Source: CAWBXL01 sp963837365 (lineage in GTDB: Bacteria; Acidobacteriota; Terriglobia; Terriglobales; Acidobacteriaceae). From it: 64,000 bases of DNA. Under the pieces are notes generated by a model. That model searched no databases and was not told the DNA's origin. It was given only the letters and a program-made list of their open reading frames with translations. Positions 17,590 to 25,850 of the stretch are shown piece by piece (the stretch's first letter is position 1; the number at the start of each line of letters is the position of its first letter). Location of the stretch: positions 1-64,000 of the forward strand of contig CAWIMW010000010.1 of NCBI GenBank assembly GCA_963837365.1, given 5' to 3'. The position numbers and the translations under genes are program-made.

Positions 17590-18717
17590 TTACGCTCTGC
17601 TTGCTCGACGATCAGGCGCAACGTATTCGAAGGTTGGCCCTGCGGTTGTGACTCCGTCTTCGTTTAGCATTTGCATTAATGCTTGGGCCTGAGTCTTCAG
17701 CGTGTACATTGTTCCAATCGCCGAGCCCAGCGTCTGTGGCGCGCCGCCAAATGCCTGTTCGAGGAGTTGCAGAAGCGCGTAGTAACACTGGTTGAATTTC
17801 TCCTGGGCAAAGCGAATCGGATTTCCTGAGGGATGGTCGCAAATCCGCGGGTTCGGTGCCATCGGCCGTACAGCATTCCAGTCAATCGAAATCGAATCCC
17901 CGGCGGGGCCGGACCGTGGTGTGTCTCCCCGACGATACCGCCGGCCAAGTTTGAGCTCTTGGAAGCGGTAGTAATGTGCGACCTGATCGCGATCCGGATG
18001 AAACACGTCGCTATCGCCATCCCAAACCTGTGAGCGGCCCGCGCCCTCGCCTTGTTCCACGATCTCATCCAGCGCCGCGAGCGCAGAATTAAGGCTGCTG
18101 ACCTCGATGATGTGCCCGCCTCCGGTGTAAATGTGTTCGTCGGTAACCTGCCGTGCCGGATCACCGCAGAAAACCTTCGCTTCGCCCAAGGTCAACGAGT
18201 GGTAGCGCACCCCCTGCCTGATTGCTTCGTAGAATTGGCCGATGGTCTCGTAACTATCGCCCTCGGGAGGTGCGGCCGGCAGAGAAGGTCGCTCAATTTT
18301 CAGGAAGGTCTCGATTGCCTGACGGCTAAAACGAAATAGAGAGACCTCGAACGAGCGGTCGCCATGAGGCAGCGGGCGCGGATAACCGGGAAGCATCTTC
18401 GGGATAGCGAGTTGCGGCCGGCCACCAACGGCATTCAAAAGATTGGCCGCAAGCGTCATGTGCAACATCTCTTCCAGAACAACGCTAGTGATCAGCTCGA
18501 CGGCTTCAAGATTGCAGCCTGGTTGAATCGAGTAAAGCGCGCAGAGATAGGGAGGGATCGTCGAGTGCTCCAACTCGATCGCCCACTGTAGATGCTCCCG
18601 CAGGCTTTCCATGGAACGGATAGTTCCGGCCAAGGGAGCGCCTATTTGCACAGCAGCCTGATAGAGCGCAGATTCGCTTTCCGTAACAACGGGAGATGTC
18701 GAGTCGAACTTGTTCAT
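17590..18717 (-). CDS. VioB/RebD-like ferritin-fold protein (iminophenyl-pyruvate dimer synthase-like)
   Basis: Start chosen at ATG 18717 (MNKFDS), since the longer frame runs through the promoter site at 18748-18774. 375 aa. SLREHLQWAIELEHSTIPPYLCALYSI and ITSVVLEEMLHMTLAANLLNAVGG are the two Glu/His metal-binding helices of the ferritin-like domain found in VioB/RebD-type proteins (PF12902-like). The rest includes GGHIIEVSSLNSA and AHYYRFQELKLGRRY, common in this family. Members join indole-pyruvate imines, but most stand-alone copies are uncharacterised. No other pigment gene is nearby, so a stress or oxidative role is equally possible. Confidence 0.8.
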   Translation of the reverse strand: MNKFDSTSPVVTESESALYQAAVQIGAPLAGTIRSMESLREHLQWAIELEHSTIPPYLCALYSIQPGCNLEAVELITSVVLEEMLHMTLAANLLNAVGGRPQLAIPKMLPGYPRPLPHGDRSFEVSLFRFSRQAIETFLKIERPSLPAAPPEGDSYETIGQFYEAIRQGVRYHSLTLGEAKVFCGDPARQVTDEHIYTGGGHIIEVSSLNSALAALDEIVEQGEGAGRSQVWDGDSDVFHPDRDQVAHYYRFQELKLGRRYRRGDTPRSGPAGDSISIDWNAVRPMAPNPRICDHPSGNPIRFAQEKFNQCYYALLQLLEQAFGGAPQTLGSAIGTMYTLKTQAQALMQMLNEDGVTTAGPTFEYVAPDRRASRA

Positions 18718-18747
18718 GGCAGGGCCCATTGCAACCGATGCCCTAGA

Positions 18748-18774
18748 GACAATCTGCTGCCTCGAATTGTGACA
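18748..18774 (-). promoter_or_regulatory. ECF41-type promoter of the VioB-like gene
   Basis: On the minus strand TGTCACA (18774-18768), 16 nt, then TGTC (18751-18748), ending 30 nt before the ATG at 18717. Same spacing and boxes as three other sites in this island. The ECF41 consensus reported in the literature is TGTCACA with a CGTC-like -10. Confidence 0.75.
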
Positions 18775-18807
18775 GTTCGTCGTGAAATTTATCGCGAATA
18801 CTTCTCT

Positions 18808-18834
18808 TGTCACATTTGGGGGCGTTACCTTGTC
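18808..18834 (+). promoter_or_regulatory. ECF41-type promoter of the Rieske/CDGSH/TMEM175 operon
   Basis: TGTCACA (18808-18814), 16 nt, TGTC (18831-18834), on plus, 153 nt ahead of the Rieske ATG. A second TGTCACA at 18919-18925 is nearer to the gene but has no TGTC at the right distance. The site is back-to-back with that of the VioB-like gene, so one sigma factor would fire both ways. Confidence 0.7.
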
Positions 18835-18987
18835 ATAGAAATAACGAGATGAAATCTGTTTCCTGTGATGCTCGCCTCACATGGACGACCGACTAAGTCG
18901 CGCCACCAGATGAGATGGGTTGTCACAATCCTTTTGCAATACGAATGGCGGCATCGGACACCTCAATCAAAAACTGAAAGGGAAATT

Positions 18988-19335
18988 ATGCAGACCAATA
19001 CGCAGGCAAACAGTACAGACTCGGCTGGGAAATCAGGAGTCCTCAAAGATAACCAATTTCGTATAGATGCCGTGCCGCCCGGTTCAGCGTTACTGGTCGG
19101 CGATGCGGCGGTGTTCAATGTCGCGGGAAACTTCTGCGCCACGCAGGCCAAATGTACCCATCGCGGAGGTCCATTAAGCGAAGGCAAGCTAGATGGATCT
19201 ACTCTGACTTGCCCATGGCACGGCGCCCAATTCAACGTCTGCACGGGGGCTGTGTTACGTGGCCCGGCCGTGAATCCGATCAAGACCTACCGCGTAGTTG
19301 TAGAAGGTGAAATGGGACGGGTTGAAAGCCAATGA
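18988..19335 (+). CDS. Small Rieske [2Fe-2S] ferredoxin
   Basis: Start at ATG 18988 after GAAAGGGA; the open frame further upstream runs through the promoter region. 115 aa. Cluster ligands are CTHRGGPL and CPWHGAQF, the CxH...CxxH pattern of Rieske domains, with no oxygenase domain. It should carry electrons in the cytoplasm. Its TGA overlaps the ATG of the next gene as ATGA (19332-19335), so it is translationally coupled to the iron-sulphur protein behind it. Confidence 0.92.
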   Translation: MQTNTQANSTDSAGKSGVLKDNQFRIDAVPPGSALLVGDAAVFNVAGNFCATQAKCTHRGGPLSEGKLDGSTLTCPWHGAQFNVCTGAVLRGPAVNPIKTYRVVVEGEMGRVESQ

Positions 19336-19794
19336 CAATGGAGACTAACGATAAGATTCGCCGCTATGCGGATGATGGCATCGAAATTACTTACGATGCG
19401 CCGCCGCTGCATCGCCGCGGCGGAATGTATAAGCGGGTTGCCTGCGGTGTTCGACAACACACGCCGCCCGTGGATTGCGCCCGCGAACGCCAGTGCTGAC
19501 GAGATTGCCAAGGTGATCGTACGGTGCCCGAGCGGCGCATTGCATTTCACCCGGCGCGATGCCGGCCAAGCTGAAACGCCGCAGGAACCCACTAGCATCC
19601 AGCCGACGAGTGGTGGACCTTATTATGTGCGCGGGTTTGTCCAACTACGCTCGGCCGATGGTAAGTCGATGATTGAAGACATAAGGATGGCGTTGTGCCG
19701 CTGCGGCCAATCGAAGAACAAGCCATTTTGCGACAACAGCCACTTCTCTGCCGGCTTTGACGATCCTGGCGCAGTCCCTGAAACGGGAGCGTAG
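19332..19794 (+). pseudogene. Mono-cluster ferredoxin/CDGSH iron-sulphur protein with a frameshift
   Basis: The coupled ATG at 19332 begins METNDKIRRYADDGIEITYDA, the normal head of (4Fe-4S) mono-cluster proteins. Continuation RRCIAAAECISGLPAVFDNTRRPWI lies in another frame, so there is a one-base shift near 19400 (an extra C in a GCGCCGCCGC run would explain it). The remainder is intact: VVRCPSGALHF-type end of the first domain, then CRCGQSKNKPFCDNSHFSAGF, a CDGSH-type [2Fe-2S] site. If the shift is real the gene is broken or restarts at 19366; if a base-call error it is a normal 153-aa protein. Confidence 0.8.
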
Positions 19795-20370
19795 ATGACC
19801 AAAGGACGCATGGAGGCATTCAGCGACGGAGTCATCGCCATCATCATCACGATCATGGTCTTGGAGATGAAGGTGCCGCACGGTGGTGGTCTCAAAGATC
19901 TCGCGCCGCTGCTGCCGGTGTTTCTCAGCTACGTGTTGAGTTTTCTCTATGTAGGCATTTACTGGAACAATCACCATCATATGTTGCACGCCTGCACCAC
20001 GGTGACGGGCGCAGTGCTCTGGGCCAATCTGCACCTGTTGTTCTGGCTCTCGTTATTTCCGTTTACCGCAGGGTGGATGGGTGAAAATCATTTCACCGCG
20101 GTGCCCACGGCGCTGTACGGCGTGGTGCTGCTGATGGCGGCGATTGCGTATTTAGTGCTCCAGTTGGCGATCATTCGCGCGCAAGGGGCAGACTCAATCC
20201 TGAAGAAGGCGATAGGGCGCGATTGGAAGGGCAAGCTATCAACGATGCTTTATATCGTAGCGATCATTGCCACACTCCGTTTCCCCTGGATCGCTCAGGC
20301 GGTTTTCTTGATCGCTGCGCTGATCTGGCTGATTCCGGACCGGCGCATCGAAAGACGTCTTGCTGCATAG
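19795..20370 (+). CDS. TMEM175-family (DUF1211) membrane protein, potassium-channel-like
   Basis: 191 aa. It begins at ATG immediately after the stop of the CDGSH gene (TAG-ATG). MEAFSDGVIAIIITIMVLEMKVP carries the FSDG motif of TMEM175 helix 1. Further hydrophobic helices give about six TM segments (SYVLSFLYVGIYWNNHHHML, WANLHLLFWLSLFPF, LYGVVLLMAAIAYLVLQLAI, STMLYIVAIIATL, AVFLIAALIWLIP). Bacterial relatives form potassium channels of tetrameric type. Third gene of the presumed ECF41-driven operon. Confidence 0.9.
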   Translation: MTKGRMEAFSDGVIAIIITIMVLEMKVPHGGGLKDLAPLLPVFLSYVLSFLYVGIYWNNHHHMLHACTTVTGAVLWANLHLLFWLSLFPFTAGWMGENHFTAVPTALYGVVLLMAAIAYLVLQLAIIRAQGADSILKKAIGRDWKGKLSTMLYIVAIIATLRFPWIAQAVFLIAALIWLIPDRRIERRLAA

Positions 20371-20686
20371 CGCGGATCTATGAGCCAGGCGATCGCCTCA
20401 GTTCGAAGTCACTGCCTGTCGCCGGCACGAGCCGGAGTGGCCGTCAAATGCGCCCTTCGGCCTTGCAAGCCATGTGCTGGCGTAGCCAATAAACTCATTG
20501 AGTTCGTGCTTTCCTAGTCTGTGTGATATCCCTTCATTCGTTCTTCCCGCGAATGAAATTCAACGTCCGCGCGCAGCTCATTCTTCCTTAGCGGCTTTCT
20601 TCGCTGCCATGCAGTGTGAATCACGATTGACGAATATCACTGAGTGACCGTCCCGCAATTTCTTCCAGAACAATTTTCAAACAGGG
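20371..20686. other. Gene-free stretch before the hydrolase promoter
   Basis: About 315 bp without a supported gene. No clear hairpin terminator was found. The ECF41-like site follows at 20687. Confidence 0.5.
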
Positions 20687-20713
20687 AGTCACAAAATTCC
20701 ATGCTGTTCTGTC
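20687..20713 (+). promoter_or_regulatory. ECF41-like promoter of the alpha/beta hydrolase-HD operon
   Basis: AGTCACA (20687-20693; one mismatch to TGTCACA), 16 nt, TGTC (20710-20713), 61 nt before the ATG at 20775. The flanking GTCACAAAA-TTCC is very like the site at 22465. Confidence 0.65.
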
Positions 20714-20774
20714 ATAGCAAGTGCAAGAGATCGATGGCCCTTAAATAAATCGGTCAATCATGAAAGGGGAAAGT

Positions 20775-21710
20775 ATGAAACACCAGGCAACCGGCGCATT
20801 ACCCAATTCCGGCGTCAAAACCATCGCCAGCAAGGGGCTGGCAGAAGTACCGGCCATTACAGAGCGCGAAGCAGCGCAGATCGAACGAGCGAACGCCTCG
20901 AACGCCACACCCGTTGTCTTCGTGCACGGGCTCTGGCTGCTGCCCTCGAGCTGGGACCGCTGGGTGGCGCTGTTCGAGGAGGCCGGCTACGTGGGTTTGA
21001 CACCGGGCTGGCCTGACGATCCCGACACGGTTGCTGAGGCTAGGGAGCATCCTGAGGTGTTTGCGGGCAAGGGGATCGGCGAGGTTGCCGACTATCAGGA
21101 GGCAATCATCCGCCGCCTGAATAGGAAGCCCGTGATCATCGGCCACTCCTTCGGCGGTTTGCTCACTATGATTCTCGCGGGGCGTGGGCTTGCCGCCGCG
21201 TCGGTGCCGATTAGCCCTGCTCCGTTCCGCGGGGTGCTCCCGCTGCCGATCTCGGCGTTGCGCACAGCCGGCGTCGCCCTGCGCAACCCCGCGAACTGGA
21301 ACCGCGCGGTCCCGCTCACCTACGAGCAATTCCGCTACAGCTTCGCGAACGCGGTCGGCGAGGACGAAGCGAAGGAGTTGTACCTTGGTTACTCCGTCCC
21401 CACGCCCGGGGAGCCACTCTTCCAGGCGGCGTCCGCGAACTTGAATCCGTGGTCAGAGGCCAAGGTCAACTCGACGAACCTGGAGCGAGGCCCGATGTTG
21501 ATCATCTCAGCCGACTCGGACCATGCAGTCCCCTGGGCAATCGCGAACGCGTCCTACAAAAATCAGAAGCAAAACAAGAGCGTGACGGAGATCATCAAGA
21601 TGCCGGGCCGCGGGCACTCGCTAACCATCGACGCCGGATGGCGAGAGGTCGCTGAGAAAGCGATCGAGTTCGTCAATCGGTTCACATTGATCCCGGCGAA
21701 GACAGCGTGA
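20775..21710 (+). CDS. Alpha/beta hydrolase
   Basis: The ATG at 20775 has AGGGGAAAG before it, while 20760 has no ribosome site; 311 aa. VVFVHGLWLLPSSWDRW forms the oxyanion region, VIIGHSFGGLLT holds the nucleophile Ser (about 125), IISADSDHAVPW the acid Asp and GRGHSLTID the His, so the triad is complete. No signal peptide is evident. The stop overlaps the region just before an HD-domain gene (17 bp gap), and both follow the ECF41-like promoter. Substrate unknown; related proteins are annotated as esterases or haloperoxidase-like hydrolases. Confidence 0.88.
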   Translation: MKHQATGALPNSGVKTIASKGLAEVPAITEREAAQIERANASNATPVVFVHGLWLLPSSWDRWVALFEEAGYVGLTPGWPDDPDTVAEAREHPEVFAGKGIGEVADYQEAIIRRLNRKPVIIGHSFGGLLTMILAGRGLAAASVPISPAPFRGVLPLPISALRTAGVALRNPANWNRAVPLTYEQFRYSFANAVGEDEAKELYLGYSVPTPGEPLFQAASANLNPWSEAKVNSTNLERGPMLIISADSDHAVPWAIANASYKNQKQNKSVTEIIKMPGRGHSLTIDAGWREVAEKAIEFVNRFTLIPAKTA

Positions 21711-21727
21711 AGCAGAGGAGGATTCCG

Positions 21728-22438
21728 ATGAATAATGAAGCGCTCAGCTACCAGCAGGACACCATTGCGCCAGTAAAGACGTTCGTCGATCCGGGCGCGT
21801 CGCGGACTCGACTGATTGCAGGCGTCGGCGTCCCCGACGGTCCGCTCATCCCCGCTGTGATCGAGTATGCGCAACGACTCTCCGAACCGTATCTGTTCAA
21901 TCACGCCATGCGCTCGTGGCTGTTCGCTGAAGCGATTGGCCGCATGAAAGGAATCGACTACGACCGCGAAGTCGTGGCTATTGGCACGGTACTCCACGAC
22001 ATCGGCCTCACTGCCAGTGTGTCAGGGCCCAACCGCTTCGAAGTGAATGGCGCCGACGCCGCACTGTCGTTCATCAAAGGCAAGGGTCTATCGGACCGTC
22101 GGGCACAACTGATCTGGGACCTGGTTGCGCTTAACTCGACGCCATCGCTGGCGCTTCACAAGGAGCCGGAAGTGGCGGTCGGAACGATGGGCATTGGACT
22201 CGATTACGGCGGCTTCGGCGTTGAGGCACTTCCGACAGCCGATGTCGAGCGCGTCCTTAGCGCTTTTCCTCGTCTGAAGATGAAGCAACAATTTGCCGAG
22301 TCGTGCTGTCGGATCGTCACCGCCAAGCCGGAGACGAGCCACGACAACTTCCTGCGCGACTTCGGTGAGCGATTCGTGCCTGGCTACAAAGCTATGTCAA
22401 CGGTCGACCTATTGATGAACGCTCCGTTCGATGAATAG
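21728..22438 (+). CDS. HD-domain phosphohydrolase, cyanamide-hydratase-like
   Basis: The ATG at 21728 has GAGGAGGATT upstream; 236 aa. FNHAMRSWLFA supplies the first His, GTVLHDIGLTA the HD pair, and later Asp in LNSTPSLALH-context completes an HD-type metal site. Overall layout (YAQRLSEPYLFNHAMRSWLF..., VNGADAALSFIKGKGLSD) matches small HD proteins related to cyanamide hydratase. Coupled closely to the preceding alpha/beta hydrolase, suggesting that they act on one substrate or under one stress. Confidence 0.85.
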   Translation: MNNEALSYQQDTIAPVKTFVDPGASRTRLIAGVGVPDGPLIPAVIEYAQRLSEPYLFNHAMRSWLFAEAIGRMKGIDYDREVVAIGTVLHDIGLTASVSGPNRFEVNGADAALSFIKGKGLSDRRAQLIWDLVALNSTPSLALHKEPEVAVGTMGIGLDYGGFGVEALPTADVERVLSAFPRLKMKQQFAESCCRIVTAKPETSHDNFLRDFGERFVPGYKAMSTVDLLMNAPFDE

Positions 22439-22464
22439 AGGCGAACTTTTTGCGATGGAGATGG

Positions 22465-22491
22465 TGTCACAAAACTCCGGGATGTCCTGTC
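22465..22491 (+). promoter_or_regulatory. ECF41-type promoter of the NmrA-like reductase gene
   Basis: TGTCACA (22465-22471), 16 nt, TGTC (22488-22491), 28 nt ahead of the ATG at 22520, with AAGGAG as ribosome site between. It is the cleanest of the four. NAD(P)-dependent epimerase/oxidoreductases are among the known neighbours and targets of ECF41 factors. Confidence 0.8.
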
Positions 22492-22519
22492 TTAGCGAAT
22501 ACAAATTAAGGAGACAATT

Positions 22520-23269
22520 ATGAAAATCGTAGTGATCGGCGGTACCGGACTCATTGGATCAAAGCTCATCAACAAACTGCGTGAGCAAGGACACGAAGCA
22601 GTAGCCGCGGCACCCAACACAGGGGTCAACACTCTGACGGGCGAGGGGCTGGCCGAAGCGCTGAAAGGCGCCTCGGTAGTCGTTGACGTATCAAACTCTC
22701 CTTCGTGGGAAGACGCAGCAGTGCTGAACTTCTTCGAGACATCAACTCGTAATCTCCTGGCGCAGGAAGCCGTGTCGGGCGTAAAACATCACGTTGCATT
22801 GTCAGTGGTGGGCACCGAACAGTTGTCCGAAAGCGGTTACTTCCGCGCGAAGATTGCCCAGGAGAAACTGATCACGGGATCCCCAGTCCCCTACACCATC
22901 ATTCACGCCACGCAGTTCTTCGAATTCCTCAAGGGCCTGGCGGACATTTCCATGGTCGGCGGCAAGGTGCATTTGCCTCCTGTGCTTTTCCAGCCGATGG
23001 CGGCCGACGATGTCGCGACGGCTGTGGGCAAGATTGCAGTAAGTCAGCCGGCAAACGGTATCGTCGAAATTGGAGGGCCGGAACAGTTTCGCGTGGATGA
23101 ACTGGTCCGGCGGCGTTTGGCATTACTGAAGGACCCTCGCGAAGTCATCGCCGATCCAAACGCCCGTTACTCGGGCGCGACAATTACCGACAAAACGTTG
23201 GTTCCGGGCAATAACGCGCGACTCGGGGATACGCGTTTCGAAACTTGGCTCACCCAAACCGCAGCATAA
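22520..23269 (+). CDS. NAD(P)-binding atypical SDR (NmrA/epimerase-like)
   Basis: 249 aa. The N-terminal Rossmann motif is MKIVVIGGTGLIGSKL (GGTGxIG). VDVSNSPSWEDAAVLNFFE, HHVALSVVGTEQLSESGYFRAKIAQEKLI (with the S..Y..K arrangement) and YTIIHATQFFEF are standard for the NmrA/SDR_a5 group. Length is normal. It is a monocistronic gene behind its own ECF41-type promoter. The known link of ECF41 to carboxymuconolactone decarboxylases, oxidoreductases and epimerases makes it the expected core target. Confidence 0.93.
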   Translation: MKIVVIGGTGLIGSKLINKLREQGHEAVAAAPNTGVNTLTGEGLAEALKGASVVVDVSNSPSWEDAAVLNFFETSTRNLLAQEAVSGVKHHVALSVVGTEQLSESGYFRAKIAQEKLITGSPVPYTIIHATQFFEFLKGLADISMVGGKVHLPPVLFQPMAADDVATAVGKIAVSQPANGIVEIGGPEQFRVDELVRRRLALLKDPREVIADPNARYSGATITDKTLVPGNNARLGDTRFETWLTQTAA

Positions 23270-23405
23270 ATTTCGAGCGGTGCCAAACCACGCCATGGTC
23301 GTCGCGGCGCAGGTGAGCGGCTAGCGCAAACTCAAGCAGGGGGACGAGTCTGAGGGACCAGTCTGCCTGCCAAGTGATCAAGAGAAAAAACGAGGAGGAA
23401 GTGCC

Positions 23406-23609
23406 ATGAGTAGAGAATCTGCCATCGCCATAGAACACGCCATCGGCCCGACTGGAATGGGAATGTACACCGGTCGTCGTCTGTACCCTACGCACGACGA
23501 GATTGCCCAACTTGCCTACAGCCTGTACGAGTCGCGTGGACAGGAACGCGGCCACGAACTCGAAGATTGGTTACGCGCCGAGCAGGAACTCGTGCGGCAC
23601 TACGCGTAA
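23406..23609 (+). CDS. DUF2934-like small protein
   Basis: 67 aa, ATG after GAGGAGGAAG. The second half PTHDEIAQLAYSLYESRGQERGHELEDWLRAEQEL is the DUF2934 pattern (IA..AY.L.E..G...G..L.DWL.AE.EL), very common in Acidobacteria and Proteobacteria and of unknown role. No ECF41 site precedes it; it may still be read from 22465. Confidence 0.85.
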   Translation: MSRESAIAIEHAIGPTGMGMYTGRRLYPTHDEIAQLAYSLYESRGQERGHELEDWLRAEQELVRHYA

Positions 23610-23663
23610 CCCACAACTACATACGGCGCCTTGAATGGTGCAGGTCAAGCGAAAGGACAAGTT

Positions 23664-24053
23664 ATGACGCTCACAAAAATAGTTTTGCTGCTGGCGTGTC
23701 TCATGTCCAGCACGCTACTCGCTGAGGAGGCCAAGGTAACGCAACTGCTGTCCAAAGACCTTACAGACATTCCCGGCAAAGAGGGCTTGATGATCACCGT
23801 GGAGTACCCCCCGGGTAGTGCGGACCCCATCCATCGCCATAACGCCCACGCGTTTGTTTATGTGCTGGAAGGGACGATCGTAATGCAAGTGAGGGGTAGG
23901 AAAGAAGTCACTTTGACGGCAGGTCAGACCTTCTATGAAGGCCCGAATGATGTTCACGTGGTTGGTCGGAACGCAAGCAAAACCAAGCCAGCGAAATTCG
24001 TCGTGTTCCTGGTGAAGGACAAAGGCGCTCCAGTGCTGGTGCCCGCGAACTAG
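23664..24053 (+). CDS. Secreted cupin-domain protein
   Basis: Start at 23664 with AAAGGACAAG upstream; 129 aa with a short signal (MTLTKIVLLLACLMSSTLLAEE). Cupin motifs: GSADPIHRHNAHAFVYVLEGTIVM (His-His-Glu-type ligands) and the second motif with AGQTFYEGPNDVHVVGRN. It should bind a metal in the periplasm. Likely an isomerase, a dioxygenase-like enzyme or a sensor; no specific substrate can be named. Confidence 0.85.
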   Translation: MTLTKIVLLLACLMSSTLLAEEAKVTQLLSKDLTDIPGKEGLMITVEYPPGSADPIHRHNAHAFVYVLEGTIVMQVRGRKEVTLTAGQTFYEGPNDVHVVGRNASKTKPAKFVVFLVKDKGAPVLVPAN

Positions 24054-24105
24054 ATCAAAACTACAAATGTTTCTGTCTCACAAAAACACTCAAGGAGAAA
24101 ATTGT

Positions 24106-24951
24106 ATGAGCACAATTACAGTAAAAGATGGCACGACAATCTACTACAAAGACTGGGGCAAAGGCCCGGTGGTCACGTTCTCCCACGGATGGCCGCTCTG
24201 TTCCGACGCGTGGGACGGACAAATGCTTTACCTCGCCCAGAACGGTTTCCGCGTGGTTGCGCACGACCGGCGAGGCCATGGCCGGTCCAGCCAAGCCTCG
24301 TCCGGGAACGACATGAATGGGTACGCCGATGATCTGGCGGCGGTCATTGAGACGCTTGATCTCAAGGATGCCATCCTGGTGGGGCACTCCACAGGAGGAG
24401 GCGAGGTTGCGCGCTACATCGGACGGCACGGCACCAAGCGGGTGGCCGCAGCCGTTCTGATCGCTGCCGTCCCGCCGATCCTGCTGAAATCCGATTCCAA
24501 CCCGGAAGGTATCCCGATCGAAGTGTTCGATGGACTGCGGAGCGGCCTCGCCAAAGATCGTTCACAGTTCTACAAAGACTTTGCCGTAATGTTCTATGGC
24601 GCCAATCGGGCGGGTGCGATCGTCTCGCAGGGGATGCTGGACCAGTTCTGGCTGTGGAGCATGCAGAGCGGTCTCAAGAACAGTTACGACAGCATCAAGG
24701 CATTTTCCGAAACCGACTTCACCGAAGATCTCAAGAAGTTTGATGTGCCCACGCTGGTCATGCATGGTGAGGACGACCAGGTCGTGCCGATCAAAGATTC
24801 AGCAAAGAAATCGGCCAGGCTAATCAAGGGATCCCAGGAAATTTACTATCCGGGCAGGCCGCACGGCCTCACGGCTACACACCAGGATGAAGTCAACGCC
24901 GACCTGCTGAAATTCCTTCAGTCGCTTCAGCAGACCCGCAAGGCAGCCTGA
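24106..24951 (+). CDS. Alpha/beta hydrolase, non-haem chloroperoxidase/arylesterase type
   Basis: ATG 24106 preceded by AAGGAGAAA; 281 aa, the usual length. VVTFSHGWPLCSDAWDGQM gives the oxyanion loop, LVGHSTGGGEVARYIGRHG the nucleophile Ser (95), MHGEDDQVVPI the Asp and YPGRPHGLTATH the His. The HSTGGGE motif is typical of cofactor-free chloroperoxidases/perhydrolases, which also work as esterases. Cytoplasmic. It ends the co-directional stress-island genes. Confidence 0.93.
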   Translation: MSTITVKDGTTIYYKDWGKGPVVTFSHGWPLCSDAWDGQMLYLAQNGFRVVAHDRRGHGRSSQASSGNDMNGYADDLAAVIETLDLKDAILVGHSTGGGEVARYIGRHGTKRVAAAVLIAAVPPILLKSDSNPEGIPIEVFDGLRSGLAKDRSQFYKDFAVMFYGANRAGAIVSQGMLDQFWLWSMQSGLKNSYDSIKAFSETDFTEDLKKFDVPTLVMHGEDDQVVPIKDSAKKSARLIKGSQEIYYPGRPHGLTATHQDEVNADLLKFLQSLQQTRKAA

Positions 24952-25565
24952 GCCTTTGTGCCGGGTGAGATTGCATTCTGTTTTCAGAGCGTCGAATCGG
25001 ACGAGCACATAGTAAAGCCAGTTTTATTTGGACCTTATGTGCGGGTCAGATGTAGGACACGCAGGGGAGCGGAGTTTTCGCGATTTCTTCCGCTTGCCAC
25101 CGACGAAGGAGAATCGCAGACAGTTGGTGGACTCTGCGTGTGGCGCATATATAGATAGATTTGCGTAATCGATGGATTGCCAAGCGGCATGGTGACCTCG
25201 TGCAAGGGGTAGGTTCCGGGTCGTGTCGGTAAACTGAGGTTTTCCATCTCGAAATCAATGAAACCAGAGTCGTTGTGTGAGTTCGCGAATCAGGCGGAGT
25301 CAGCGAAGTCTACGATCATTAACGGTTAACCCCGACCACAGGTCTACGGTGGCTCAGCGGGATGGCACTACAAACCAATTTACTCGAACAAAGTGATACC
25401 ATCCCCAGCAGAAATACTCTTCTGCGATGCTCTTCTGCGGTGAGGCAATCGCGCAAAGTAAGAGTTCCATCAGCCTGGACGCCACATAACCATCTGTGGT
25501 CGTCTCTTCTTCCAGCATGATGAAAGGCTCTATCCAGAAAGCCCACACTGAGAGTCGCGTTCATC
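24952..25565. other. Non-coding or decayed stretch
   Basis: About 610 bp without a gene that I can support. A 64-codon frame on minus (25354-25548) is Trp-rich but resembles nothing that I know. The next recognisable sequence is the recombinase remnant. Confidence 0.4.
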
Positions 25566-25850
25566 AGCTTGCGCGACAATCTGGACTTGAGTACGCCTTC
25601 CGGCCGGCTGATGTTCCAGATCATCGGCACGATGGCTGAACTTGAACGGGCACTCATCCAAGAGAGAGTCCGCGCCGGCTTGCGGAATGCCCGTGCGAAG
25701 GGGAGGCGACTGGGAAGACCGCGCGTGATTGTAGACGCCTCTAGGATTGCCCTGGTGCGCACGCAGGGACGCTCTTGGGCCCAGATTGTTGCAGAAACCG
25801 GGGCTAGCAAAGGTACCGCCCAGCGTGCAATTTTAGGCTTGCCCAAATTC
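25566..25850 (+). pseudogene. Serine recombinase (resolvase) C-terminal remnant
   Basis: The frame opens inside the family's catalytic domain: LRDNLDLSTPSGRLMFQIIGTMAELERALIQERVRAGL, then ARAKGRRLGRPR and the Hin-type HTH (SWAQIVAETGASKGTAQRAIL). The catalytic Ser and about the first 100 residues are absent. The usual end 'LPK' is reached at about 25850, after which the frame enters unrelated sequence belonging to the next gene in another frame. A dead mobile-element gene. Confidence 0.8.

Noticed and set aside
18919..18945. Second TGTCACA close to the Rieske gene as the main promoter
   Set aside because: The -10 position reads AATG, unlike the other sites; kept only as a possible weak site.
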